Assembly (NCBI GenBank): GCA_947579605.1
Contig: OX388317.1
Location: 12,109,384-12,173,383 of the forward strand
From: Athripsodes cinereus
Lineage: Eukaryota; Arthropoda; Insecta; Trichoptera; Leptoceridae
Direction: 5' to 3'
Length of the DNA stretch: 64,000 nucleotides
In this document: positions 23,923-34,289 of the stretch, piece by piece
Layout: every line of letters begins with the position of its first letter
How positions within the stretch are numbered: the first letter of the stretch is position 1
Translations under genes and position numbers: made by a program
Notes under the pieces: generated by a model
What the model saw: the letters and a program-made list of their open reading frames with translations, nothing else
Database searches by the model: none
Told to the model about the DNA's origin: nothing

Positions 23923-24361
23923 TCCCGTGGAGCACTCGGTAAAGAATTGGTCTCCCACTCCTCTCCGTATGTTTTCGAGTGTCTTGCAAAAGACAGGTGT
24001 TGAGACATTATAACATCTTAAATTCAGCGATGAGGTTTGCCACCCATTTTGAATGTATTGATTTTATATTTGCACGGAGAGGACAACCTGAATGTTTTTT
24101 TATATGCAGCTGCAGGGCTACTCTTGCCGCAATCTAAATACGATCTTAATCTAGTCTTGATCTTGATCATACGACGCACGAAGGGACTATTGTCAAAAAC
24201 ACCGCGCTACAGCTACCGCGCGATCGGTATGCGCGTATTTTTGGCCATTAGTCACTTCGCGCGTCGTATGTTTAAGATTAAGATCGCGTTTAGATTTTCT
24301 CAAGAGTAACCCTACTGGTCAGCTGGCTACCCCACTTGTAGGATATGCCGTGATGGTATAT
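23923..24361 (+). repeat. RTE-tailed SINE, split by a MITE
   Basis: A second copy lies directly behind the tail of the first, in the same orientation. Its head (GTGGAGCACTCGGTAAAG) to the CAGCTG block is at 23923-24112. It resumes at 24318 with GTCAGCTGGCTACCCCACTT and ends GTGATGGTATATAGG. The interruption is the 205-bp palindromic MITE. Confidence 0.88.
24113..24317. mobile_element. Palindromic hAT-like MITE, copy 1
   Basis: Ends are CAGGGCTACTCTTG and, inverted, CAGTAGGGTTACTCTTG. Nearly the whole 205 bp folds on itself (ATCATACGACGCACGAAG against CTTCGCGCGTCGTATG). Imperfect 8-bp flanks (TGCAGCTG / GTCAGCTG) are consistent with a hAT duplication. Related copies lie at 43675-43881 and 58528-58750. 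No coding. Its centre is GC-richer than the surroundings. Confidence 0.85.
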
Positions 24362-26220
24362 AGGTTATTTCTAGTTATTTCTTTACAATTGATTTATCCG
24401 AATAGGTGATATCTCACTTGTTTTGTTGTTTACTGATTAAGGTTTTGATTTAACTAGGAATGACTCACACTTATTAAAAAAAGGTTTCATCAATAATAAC
24501 TCAAAAAATTACCAGTCAGACATTTCTTGTTTTGTATTTTACAGAATCTTTGAATTCAAAACTTCGATGTTCAAATTCTTCTGCATCCTATAAGCGTTTT
24601 TTTAGGAAAACAGCAATAAACTTGCTATTACCATTTAAATGACATTTAAAGAAACAAATACAAAAAACAATTCATTAAATATAAGACAATAAATAAAATA
24701 ATAATGTGGTGCTCAAAGTATTAAATTGAAAATTTTACAATTGTAAAAGTAAAGCGGCTTGCCTGCTCAATAAAAAGAGGAAAAAATAAACCTTCGATTG
24801 TTTTGCCCTTCAAACTTGGTAATTAAATTTGTCGAATGCCCGAGGACAAAACCACTTTATTATCGACAAGAAATTTCAATTAAAACTACTTTAAAAACTT
24901 CGTGATTGAAGCATTCAGTGTATTGATGAGGAAATAATATTCTTAAGTAAAATATTGTAAAACGTAATTGAAAATGTTACTACAGTCTGTGGTGGGTAGG
25001 CACCTATATTATCCGGAGCTTTGATAAGCTTCGACGACCTTTCAATGGAGTTATTTTCCGCAAATTAAAAGTTTGATACTTTAGTGTCAATTCAGAAGTT
25101 CGATTGGTTTTCGTTATATAAATTTAAGGTTGATGTAAAAATATCATCTTTGATTGATTTTACACTTGTGTACTAGATAATTGGTTTAGTATCGAAAATA
25201 GAAAAATTCATTTGTAATCAAATTTTAGAAGAGCTTAAAAACTAATTACATTTTGACTTATTTCCATACTACCATTGATTTTTCCCGCTTTTTTTCAAAC
25301 AAATTTCATAAGATTCAAATATTTTGAAAACTGCAATTCTGTGAAACTCAACATGAGAATATAATATGCACACTGCTTACATCATGACAGTGAGAATGGC
25401 GGCATTGGTGAACGTTGTTCATGAACACCGGAAATGATCATTTAAGCCAGCCTAGAAACAATTCGTAAGCGCTGGGACGCCTTTTTCGCTTTTTCCAATT
25501 AGACTTTGCACAATGTTAAATTGTGTGAAGATGGTTCTCCAATCGAGATATCGGATTGGTTTTGATAATAATAATTCTGGACTCTATTTATTGTCCAGAT
25601 AAAAACATATGTATGTGAAAATATGAAGACTCAGATAAGTAGCCAATCTTTAATATTTATATTATTTCTTATTATTGATTATTTTTACATGAATCAGATT
25701 TAAAGTAAAGATCATTATGAATGTACCTAGATGGCACAGCGCCTTCTTACACGGGAGACCAAAATATTAGAAACATTCCAATAATATCAGTTATGGTAAT
25801 ATAATTTCAGTGTTATAATAATAGAAACCTCAGATTTTTCCACATTATAACCAGTGGTTGTCGTAAAATCAAAGTAGAATTTTTATTGGTGAATATGGAG
25901 GACAATAAACATACAAATACCAAATAAAGATTCTCTACTAAGTTCTTTAAGGACGCACTTCATATTATTTATCCCTTTTAAAAGTGTCTTCATTGCTATG
26001 AAATTGCTTTTATGAAACACCCTGGAAAAATACACGTAGAGTATCCCTACTTTACTTTTATTCACAGTAAGCTGTGCCTGCCAATATAATGCTTTTATTT
26101 TTTTCCGTACTTTTTTTACTATGATCATTTAAACCAGTTTTTATATTTATATCAAGTTTTTCGAGTGTCTCATAAAAGACATATTCTCGAAAAGTAGCAT
26201 AGTAGTCCTGAAAAGAAGCG
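24362..26220. other. AT-rich intergenic DNA
   Basis: No gene supported. A SINE scrap (TCGAGTGTCTCATAAAAGAC) lies at about 26160-26180. The frame at 25883-26128 (minus) has no recognisable domain. Confidence 0.4.
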
Positions 26221-26258
26221 AAATGTTGAATGATGCTATACTATACTATACTATACCC

Positions 26259-26882
26259 TCACGCCGTATCCCAAGTGGGGTAGGCAGAGAGAACGGAACG
26301 CCACACAGATCTATCTTTACACACTTCCTTCGCTTCCTCCACATTCATACAGTTTCTCATACACGCACGTCGATTCCTCTTATTCAACACGCGGCCGTTC
26401 TTGAGAATTTGATCCACGTGATCAAGCCACGTGGTTCTCGGACGTCCGCGCTTCCTCACATCTTTTCTTTCAGACAAGTATATCCTCTTTGTCATTCTTA
26501 CTTCGTTCATTCGTTCAACGTGTCCAAACCACCGTAGTTTATTCACGCGCATTCTGTCCACAACACTCTTCTTGCATCCGCTCATTCTTCTAATATCTTC
26601 ATTCTTCACTCTATCACGCAGCGTTTTACCAATCATTCTTCTTAACGATCGCATCTCCACTGCATTTATTCCACTTTCGTCCTTCTTCAGCCACGTCCAT
26701 GTCTCGCTTGCATACGTAAGTGACGGTACTAGAATGGTATTGTGCACCAGCATTTTAGCCATGTTCGACACATTGCCATTGCTGACAATGGGTCGAAGTG
26801 CACCGTTCACTCTAGCACCGGCCACTTTCCTTCTTTCAATGTCCCTTTCGCATCTTCCATCCCTCGCAAACATACATCCCAA
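26259..26882 (-). pseudogene. RTE C-terminal domain, 207 residues
   Basis: Contains the thumb and C-terminal region of an RTE-like RT: YASETWTWLKKDESGINAVE, then VNKLRWFGHVERM and KRGRPRTTWLDHVDQIL, ending SVWRSVLSAYPTWDTA next to the element tail. It is separated from the RT core (below) by an in-frame TAA and a frame change at about 26883, a 5-bp excess relative to the expected YVYLGCMF junction. The same lesion exists in the second copy. No functional enzyme could be made from this copy. Confidence 0.88.
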
Positions 26883-26884
26883 AT

Positions 26885-27218
26885 TTAATATACATACTCA
26901 CTTACTTGCTCCAAACATTCGTCACCAACTTTGATCTCGCAAATCGTTTTTTCATTCTCTCTTTCAAACACTAGAACTTTCGTCTTCATAACATTCATTT
27001 TCAAACCATTCAAATTGCAACTATCATACACACACGTAACAATCTCTTGTAAGTCCCTTTCACTCTCAGCCATTAACACCAAATCATCTGCGTACATCAA
27101 TGCATTCACCCGAAACCCATTCAGCTCGACACCAACATCCATCTCTTTCACAGGTCGCATACAGTAGTCGAAGAATAGGTTGAACAGCCACGAAGACATG
27201 ACACAACCTTGCTTCACT
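26885..27218 (-). pseudogene. RTE reverse transcriptase core, partial
   Basis: Holds GCVMSSWLFNLFFDYCMRPV and the catalytic box ALMYADDLVLMAE (YADD), then VFERENEKTICEIKVG. Upstream RT motifs lie beyond the interrupting LINE at 28071-28211 (ERLWHVLSEYGV and the SSLYVGSSACVRVNN block). Motif A and the endonuclease are lost by 5' truncation. Confidence 0.88.
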
Positions 27219-28064
27219 GTATAACAATGTATAACAAACTTATCTAATCTAATGGCAAAGAGACGTCTGAAGCTGAATCCAGCTAAAACGGAATTCTTAT
27301 GGGTCGCATCACCTGGCCGACAACATCTCTTGGATATAGATCCCATCTCGATAGCCGACACGGATATTCTACCGTCCAGTAAAGTCTCGATACTTGGGGC
27401 ACGAATCGATAGCGCACTGTCTATGGAGTCCCAAATCTCAAAGACGGTGAGCTCTGCATTTTACCACATCCGCGAAATACGCTCCGTGTCGAAAAACCTC
27501 ACTCCTGATAGCATAAAAACATTAATCTCTGCTTTTGTAGTCTCTAGACTTGACTACTGCAATATACTATATATTGGACTGCCGCAAATTCAACTGAATC
27601 GTCTACAAATGGCATTCAATAGCGCTGCAAGGCTTATTTTCCGCGAAGATAAGGGTTGCCACATCTCACCTTTGCTGGAAAAGTTACACTGGTTAAGAGC
27701 AGGTGAAAGGGTCCAATACAAACTGTGCCTTATAGTCTACAAAGCTTTGAACAAAATGGCACCTCAGTCACTTTCTGAACTCTGTGTTCTCAAAACACCT
27801 GCAAGTAGACCTCTACGCTCAGCTAAGACATCCACCAACATGCTGGACGAAAACAACAGAGCAAACAAGTCCTGCTTCTATGATAGGGCTTTTGGCGTCG
27901 CAGGACCCGTCATTTGGAACCGACTCCCCGAGGACCTCCGTAAAAACCAGCCGATTACAACGTTCAGGAGCAAGCTGAAGACTTCGCTCTTCCAACATAG
28001 TTTCCCGCGCCCTTGAGATGGATACTCCATTAAACGGCGCCGAATAAATCATCCAATATAATAA
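27219..28064 (+). mobile_element. CR1/L2-type LINE, 5'-truncated, inserted in the RTE
   Basis: 846 bp between 6-bp duplications TTCACT. It carries the end of an ORF2 and a short 3' part containing CCATTAAACGGCGCCGAATA. A related 3' end lies at about 34290-34705 around the hAT MITE. The first 30 bases (GTATAACAATGTATAACAAA) look like a duplicated filler at the truncated 5' junction. It is opposite in strand to its host element. Confidence 0.88.
27252..28016 (+). pseudogene. CR1/L2-type ORF2 C-terminal part, 254 residues
   Basis: Open to its natural stop. Family landmarks: LKLNPAKTEFLWV at the start (just after the RT palm), SSKVSILGARIDSALSM, LDYCNILYIGLP, LNRLQMAFNSAARLIF, the LEKLHWLRAGERVQYKL block, and near the end DRAFGVAGPVIWNRLPEDLR and FRSKLKTSLF. 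The palm with the catalytic aspartates and the endonuclease are missing, so it is non-functional. The intact frame suggests a fairly recent insertion. Confidence 0.9.
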
Positions 28065-28070
28065 TTCACT

Positions 28071-28211
28071 CCCTTGGTGAGGACAAACCACTCCGAGAGA
28101 GTGTTATTTACCCTCACGCAAGCGGAGCTTCCCACGTAAAGTGAAGAGATTGCGCGTATCAACCGGCTGCTCACCCCATACTCCGACAGCACGTGCCACA
28201 ACCTTTCCCTC
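28071..28211 (-). pseudogene. RTE RT upstream segment beyond the insertion
   Basis: The minus strand reads ERLWHVLSEYGV, the SRLIRAISSLYVGSSACVRV block and NNTLSEWFV, matching 55197-55350. Here the codon after LSE is TGG, while the copy at 55188 has TGA, so that nonsense codon is private to the other copy. Confidence 0.85.
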
Positions 28212-28221
28212 GTTGAATGAT

Positions 28222-28619
28222 GTCAATTTTTAAAAGGGATACATTGTTCTACATGCCCAAATCGTATGCCCAAAAAAACAAAATAAATCTCAGCCATTAT
28301 TTTTAATTCTTAGATTAAAAAAATATTTTAGATAAATTTCCCAGCAGGTTAGGTAGGTACCAGTAAGAGCATCGTATGTACTAAATCCATTTTACGTTGT
28401 TCTTTTAGAGCAATCTCTTTGAAAGGCTCATCTAAGTGATAATCTTCCCTTTTTCTCTTGTAAAATTCATTTAAAATCTTTCGTCGTCTGCGTTTTATAC
28501 TTTATTTTACCTTTTGTGGGCTATCGTTTAAGTAATACGTAAGTACTAGTATTATCCATTTTTTCACATGAAAGAAATTATAAATATTATATCTTATATC
28601 GCGCTCAGTGGAGTTTCCG
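28222..28619. other. AT-rich intergenic DNA
   Basis: Nothing recognisable. Confidence 0.4.
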
Positions 28620-29015
28620 TCATAGGAAGAATTCTCCCACTTTTCTACATATAATTATTGTATGTCTGACAGGAAGATATTCGCAAAACATTATGTAAAA
28701 TATATTTTACGATTTCAATTCAAGAATGAGGTATGCTCAATATCCTGAAACTCTTGAACGATAGCGGATGCCTTTTATATTAGTTAATTATACTCGGCAT
28801 CCATCAAGAGGGAGACCAAAGAATACCTGGATGACAAAATGCAATAGAATCCTGCGGAGAAATGGCCTGGATGAAGATGATATAGGAAACAGAAGAACGT
28901 ATAACCTCAGAACGAGAAGAGCCGACCCCAACAGCCTTCAGCGGCAATAAGTTGGGACAGTGCCAGGAAGAAGAAGAAGAGTCTGACGCCTTGGCTACGC
29001 AACTTGTAAGAAATA
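28620..29015 (+). repeat. Degenerate RTE-tailed SINE interrupted by a LINE 3' end
   Basis: SINE blocks ATTCTCCCACTTTTCTAC, TTCAAGAATGAGGTATGCTC and GGATGCCTTTTA are seen before about 28795. GCCTTGGCTACGCAACTTGTAAGA resumes the SINE at about 28988. Between them lies a LINE C-terminus. Confidence 0.65.
28795..28980 (+). mobile_element. LINE C-terminal fragment with GAA tail
   Basis: The frame at 28768-28950 reads HPSRGRPKNTWMTKCNRIL, RRNGLDEDDIGNRR and TRRADPNSLQRQ, the usual C-terminal end of insect RTE-like ORF2 proteins. It is followed by (GAA)n at 28967-28981. It sits inside an older SINE. Confidence 0.75.
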
Positions 29016-29255
29016 TTACTATTTAAAAAATTGGATCAACAGCTTTGAAAAACATGTAGGTTGTCCCCATCATGGAATAAAACTAAAACTTTTGAAAACG
29101 ATGTCATAATTCATAGCTGAAGGCGATGTGGCTAAGAACAGCGTTCGATATAATATCCTTGTTAAAAAACTGTCTGAATTAATACTTTAATAAAATCTTC
29201 GTACAATCAACTGAATTATTTTGTAGGACATTTTAATACGAATAATTAAGAACTT

Positions 29256-31036
29256 TGATATGGGGTGGTTTTTGGCCGGTGATAAAAAAATTATCCAAAA
29301 TATTTTTTCGTAATAATATTCGGTCTGTAGTAATAATAATGATTAAAATATCTTAATTTGTGCAAACTTTGCGATACACCCCAAGGCAGGTACCTACCGG
29401 ACGTGATTCCATGAATCACATGTGGTCACCATTCGTCGCCGTCATTCGTGTCTCTCGCCAATCAACCCATGATGTTATGTTATAAGTCAGGGTGTGTGTT
29501 TGTTTGTATGTACATTGTAATCTAGATGTAAACGTTCCTGTAGGTAGGTATAATATCAAAGGTGATATGAAATACTACCTACACGAACGTAGATACCAAC
29601 AGACATACACTCTCCTTACATTGTAACTATTATATAAGTGCTAGTTAGGTTGTCAGTATAGATTGGGGTTTTGTTTGAAAATGGGGGGGAAAAAAAAAAA
29701 AAAATGAACCGTTATACTGTGGTGAAATTGGACACTTTTTTTTTATTTAATTATGAATTGAACTAATCGTGTGAGATATGTTGCGTAGAATACGCTGGTA
29801 GTCTGCGAGCAAAGTACCCGGGCATACTAGCTAGTAACGCCGTATGTCCGGGATAAAGATGCAGAATGAAGGCAAAGGGTGTGGTGTGAAGGTAGAGAGC
29901 GTGGGGTAGCATCCCCTAAGCGGGCCATCAGCGGCAGACCACGAAAACATTACCCGCCAGGCCTCCGTGGAGAACGTTGCTCCCGCCCTTGTGTGGCGGA
30001 GCCAGCAAGATGGGACCCCGCGGTTTCCCGCCCAGGATGCCGGGTTCCACAACATTACCCGCCAGGCCTCCGTGGAGAACGTTGCTCCCGCCCTTGTGTG
30101 GCGGAGCCAGCAAGATGGGACCCCGCGGTTTCCCGCCCAGGACGCCGGGTTCCACAACATTACCCGCCAGGCCTCCGTGGAGAACGTTGCTCCCGCCCTT
30201 GTGTGGCGGAGCCAGCAAGATGGGACCCCGCGGTTTCCCGCCCAGTACGCCGGGTTCCAAAACACTACCCGCCAGACCTCCGTGGAGAGCGTTGCTCCCG
30301 CCCCTGTGTGGCGGAGCCAGCAAGATGGGACCCCGCGGTTTCCCGCCCAGGACGCCGGGTTTCACAAACACTACCCGCCAGGCCTCCGTGGAGAGCGTTG
30401 CTCCTGCCCTTGTGTGGCGGAGCCGACGAGATGGGACCCCGCCGTTTCCCGCCCAGGATGCCGGTTCCCAGGATGTAGCCTCTCGTGGGCTTGAAGGCCG
30501 CTGGCCTCGGACGGATACCATTCTGAGGACCATATCCCAGAATGCCAGCGTGGGAAGGATTGCGCCTGTCTGCAGTTCAGCAGGCAGGACGATGCATCAG
30601 GGTGGTATGAGCCGGGCTAGGGTGCCTAGGCTCCCACCCAACGTGAGCGATTCTTGTGCGTCTGTGTTTTGGTTTTTTTTTTTTGATAGTGACAATTAAT
30701 ATTAATGTGTAGTGAAAAGACTGTGTATTTTATAATTTGGATAAAGACATATTTTAATCGGAATGAGGGGTAGGCTATAATTTAGATAGGAAACATTAGT
30801 TTTAAATGCCTTTATTTTTAATTTTGATAATCGTGTGTTTTTGTAAATAAATAGAAATATTAGTGTAAATAAACGCTTGTGTTTTCATCACCGCCCATAA
30901 ATTTCACTGTAGTATGCCAATGTTGTTTTTTTTTTGTAATTATTATTATGAATATATGAGATGAGTATTGTAGGTATATTATGTAAGTATCGCTTTTCTC
31001 TCTTTGCCTCCTTCCAGCTGAGAACGGGCCCTTGTC
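29256..31036 (+). repeat. 5' LTR with internal minisatellite
   Basis: Start fixed by comparison with 32491. The end is inferred from the PBS. It contains the GC-rich 105-bp array and several AATAAA signals at 30846-30870. A CTTTGTCAAATTTTGGCGCC stretch near 31079 repeats the LTR/PBS junction about 45 bases downstream, so the precise end is uncertain. Confidence 0.7.
29948..30478. repeat. GC-rich 105-bp minisatellite, five units
   Basis: Units start at 29948, 30053, 30158, 30263 and 30369. They are nearly identical for the first three, then drift. Base composition is strikingly GC-rich in an AT-rich region. Since 105 is 35 codons, four or five overlapping frames on both strands stay open (144-240 residues). 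Their translations are 35-residue repeats in every frame, as expected of a tandem array, and I do not call them genes. Confidence 0.92.
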
Positions 31037-32490
31037 AAATTTGGCGCCCATCGTGTCGGCATTGCTTGATCTAGCATGCTTTGTCAAATTTTGGCGCCTC
31101 AACAAATGGGGCACTTAGTGAAAAAATACATCCCTAAAGGGTGTATAATCACTTAAACGATCCAACGACTTATATCCCTGAGAGACAAGGATGCTGGAAT
31201 GGGGGAAGAGTTTTTTTTATATATGTATGGCATATTACTTTGATTTGTTTTGGCGGTGATGTAGAATAATTTTGAATAGTTTTGGTTATTTTTTCTGAAA
31301 AATAACCTGGCGCTCAAAACTGGATTGGTTAAATTAATTTTGTGTAGGTATTATTTTATGGGTGTACTGGTAGGTACTCGAAAATAATTTGTTTGTATTG
31401 TAGTGATAACAGTTTCAAAATTTGTGTGGGAAAATGTGTAAATTTAATGTTTCAATTGTGTATAAAAATGAGATGATAGCAATTTATGTGAAATGTAAAA
31501 GGAGACTGTGTGTTATACTATATCTATGTGGGTAATATTCATTGTTGTTTTGGATTTTTTTTTATAATTAAATACTAGTTATTTGTGAATTTAACAAAGA
31601 GTTGCGCAAGGTGTAATCGAATTTGTGAAATGGCGCGAATTGAAATGCGCGGGGAAAATACAGACACCGTGGTAGTATTAAAGCGCGCGGTTTTGGGGAA
31701 AACGCGGGAAAATTGTGTACATGCGCGGAAGTTAAGCATAGTTATGTATGGTGATACATGGTAGGGTATGTTTTGCAGAGTGAAAGAGAAGATGGGGTAA
31801 ATGATAGGTATGTCGGCGAGGCGCTAGGTAGAAAAGAAGAATTTATAGAAGAGAGTAAAGGAAAGGGGTGTGTGTATTCAAGCAGCTTGTGTACGGGACG
31901 TGTGTTTCCCGGCAAAGCGTAGGGGCTTGATACACAGTGCGAGTTATGAGGTAGAAGAGAGTTAGAGGGATGAAAGGGCTATTCGAGCTTTGGGCTGATA
32001 GCCTGACCGCCTTGGTATAAGGGGTTGGAGTTCCCAGTGGTTGTGAAAGCCGGTTGAGGTATAGTTGTGATGATTTGGAGGATAGAGGATGGATCAAGCA
32101 AGAGGGCTGGTCGGAGACGTGAGAGTGGGAGGTTGAGAAGTGTGCCGACATTACCTGGAGAATACCATGAGATGTGTATTGTGAATGAGAGAACCATGTA
32201 TGCCTACATACCTATTCATAAATACTTCGTTGTAAATTTTGCCATTGTTTGTGTCCGAATTGTTAATTATGAGCTGAAGAACGGGTTAATATACAAATGG
32301 AATGGGTTAGAAAATGAATTGGTAAATGTTTTAAATATTAATTGTTGGAGTACCTACCTTTCCCGTGATACACCTAGAATTGGTTTTGCTAATTGTAAAA
32401 TTTGTGTTTAATTATGTGTGGATAGGCGAGAGAACAGATAGTTTTTTTTTTTTTTTGGATAATTTTTTTACCAAAAGAGGGGGGTCGAGT
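31037..32490 (+). other. Non-coding interior of the second LTR element
   Basis: PBS at 31042 and PPT at 32473. Frames at 31843-32411 on both strands are short and unrelated to known retroelement proteins. A GCGCG-rich patch lies at 31629-31730. Confidence 0.65.
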
Positions 32491-33151
32491 TGATATGGGG
32501 TGGTTTTTGGCCGGTGATAAAAAAATTATCCAAAATATTTTTTCGTAATAATATTCGGTCTGTAGTAATAATAATGATTAAAATATCTTAATTTGTGCAA
32601 ACTTTGCGATACACCCCAAGGCAGGTACCTACCGGACGTGATTCCATGAATCACATGTGGTCACCATTCGTCGCCGTCATTCGTGTCTCTCGCCAATCAA
32701 CCCATGATGTTATGTTATAAGTCAGGGTGTGTGTTTGTTTGTATGTACATTGTAATCTAGATGTAAACGTTCCTGTAGGTAGGTATAATATCAAAGGTGA
32801 TATGAAATACTACCTACACGAACGTAGATACCAACAGACATACACTCTCCTTACATTGTAACTATTATATAAGTGCTAGTTAGGTTGTCAGTATAGATTG
32901 GGGTTTTGTTTGAAAATGGGGGGAAAAAAAAAAAAAAAAATGAACCGTTATACTGTGGTGAAATTGGACACTTTTTTTTTATTTAATTATGAATTGAACT
33001 AATCGTGTGAGATATGTTGCGTAGAATACGCTGGTAGTCTGCGAGCAAAGTACCCGGGCATACTAGCTAGTAACGCCGTATGTCCGGGATAAAGATGCAG
33101 AATGAAGGCAAAGGGTGTGGTGTGAAGGTAGAGAGCGTGGGGTAGCATCCC
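32491..33151 (+). repeat. 3' LTR of the second element, truncated by gap
   Basis: It matches 29256-29915 almost perfectly and stops exactly where the minisatellite begins in the other copy. Confidence 0.9.
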
Positions 33152-33351
33152 NNNNNNNNNNNNNNNNNNNNNNNNNNNNNNNNNNNNNNNNNNNNNNNNN
33201 NNNNNNNNNNNNNNNNNNNNNNNNNNNNNNNNNNNNNNNNNNNNNNNNNNNNNNNNNNNNNNNNNNNNNNNNNNNNNNNNNNNNNNNNNNNNNNNNNNNN
33301 NNNNNNNNNNNNNNNNNNNNNNNNNNNNNNNNNNNNNNNNNNNNNNNNNNN
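33152..33351. other. Assembly gap, 200 N
   Basis: Exactly 200 N, a placeholder length. The sequence to the right is a LINE piece, not LTR, so at least the rest of the LTR (about 1.1 kb by comparison with the left copy) is missing. The 98-residue frame spanning the Ns is meaningless. Confidence 0.98.
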
Positions 33352-33570
33352 AGAGATCTAAAGAGACAATGGTCCCAACTGGGTCAAGATCTGAGAATTA
33401 TCCAACGATAGTTGGACAAAAAGAGCACTGTTCTTTCATCTTCAAAGATCCCGATGAACCAGGAGTCCCTCTTTCAAAATACACCGATCTTTTAGCAACG
33501 ACATCGGAGCACAGGGAATGTTGTGGGAAAAGGTGACGCAATTGGCGCAGAGTCGCTCTGAATGGAGGAG
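33352..33570 (+). mobile_element. LINE C-terminal fragment right of the gap
   Basis: Starts RDLKRQWSQLGQDLR (compare RRWSWLGHVLR at 10300). It contains GAGTCCCTCTTTCAAAATAC and ATCGGAGCACAGGGAATG, the conserved 3' block of that family. Frames are broken. Confidence 0.7.
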
Positions 33571-34289
33571 GCTGGTTTTTGTCCTTACCTCTACGAGTTT
33601 ATAAATTATCAAACTCAGAAAATATGATAGAAATGATAATATTACGGAAAAATCCCACTGTATACAAAATTATTAACAAATCGTTCTTCAGAAAAATCAA
33701 TTTCGAACATAGCGCCTGTATGTATAAAAATCTATAAATATACCTGAATTGCTGAGTATTGGTAGGTAGACTTTAATACATAATTTATAATACACGCTAT
33801 GCTTTCCATTATCATCACCAACATCAACACTCGAGGAGAAAACTTAACGAGTGCGCTAGTTAGTCCCACTTGTTCATCTGTCATCTACCATCATCACCCA
33901 ATAATAATATAATAAGTAACACAACCTCTCTACATACATACATAACATACACTAACCTACCTGATATCAACACTTAGGTAACTACCTACAAATACTGTTA
34001 CATACACTGAATGGGATTCAACTAGATACAATGCAAATACATAATTTCTACGTTTACGTACAAGGCTCAAGATCTGAAGATACTAAGCATAGAAAATAAG
34101 GGTCTATATCATCTACCTTTCTCATCAGAGCATATCCGCAGTAGGATAGCAAGCAGACTGATGTGATAAATATATAGATAGTCCTCTCCGTACAAATAAA
34201 TAGTAAGCCATTCGGGATGGGTGGCATACCTCATCGGTTAATTCAGGATTATATAATATCTATAATTTTTTTTTTATTGATATGAAAAC
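33571..34289. other. AT-rich intergenic DNA with a SINE scrap
   Basis: A minus-strand piece of the RTE-tailed SINE lies at about 34145-34262 (TCCTCTCCGTACAAATAAAT, GGGATGGGTGGCATACCTCA). Nothing else recognised. Confidence 0.5.

Larger units (their letters stand above)
26236..28211 (-). mobile_element. RTE-type LINE, 5'-truncated, split by a CR1/L2-type LINE
   Basis: Minus orientation. The 3' end is the pentamer tail (CTATA)4 at 26236-26255. The RTE runs 26236-27218, is interrupted at 27219-28064, and continues at 28071-28211. It is cut off near 28211 when compared with the second copy at 55188. The two copies are about 97% identical in protein. The interrupting LINE is flanked by TTCACT on both sides (27213-27218 and 28065-28070). 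Pentamer-tailed 3' ends and the RWFGHVERM C-terminus are typical of RTE-like elements; the clade is family knowledge plus inference. Confidence 0.88.
29256..33151 (+). mobile_element. Second coding-free LTR element, right end lost in assembly gap
   Basis: The left LTR starts TGATATGGGG at 29256 and the same sequence restarts at 32491, directly after a purine tract (AAAAGAGGGGGG, 32473-32484). The two copies agree over about 660 bases up to the gap, differing only in the length of one G/A homopolymer. A primer-binding site of tRNA-Lys type, TGGCGCCCATCGTG, lies at 31042, so the left LTR probably ends with TGTCA near 31036 (about 1.78 kb). The interior (about 31042-32490) has no gag or pol. Target duplication and right LTR end cannot be checked because of the N run. 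Confidence 0.85.

Noticed and set aside
26431..26934. 167-residue plus-strand frame opposite the RTE C-terminal domain (also mirrored at 55637-56140)
   Set aside because: Antisense shadow of the RTE coding region. It recurs only because the RTE does.
29831..30699. Five long overlapping frames (144-240 residues) rich in Pro/Arg/Gly on both strands
   Set aside because: They all lie over the 105-bp minisatellite, whose unit is a multiple of three. Openness in many frames at once is a tandem-repeat artefact.
33115..33411. 98-residue frame across the N run
   Set aside because: Most of it is undefined bases; no evidence of coding on either side.
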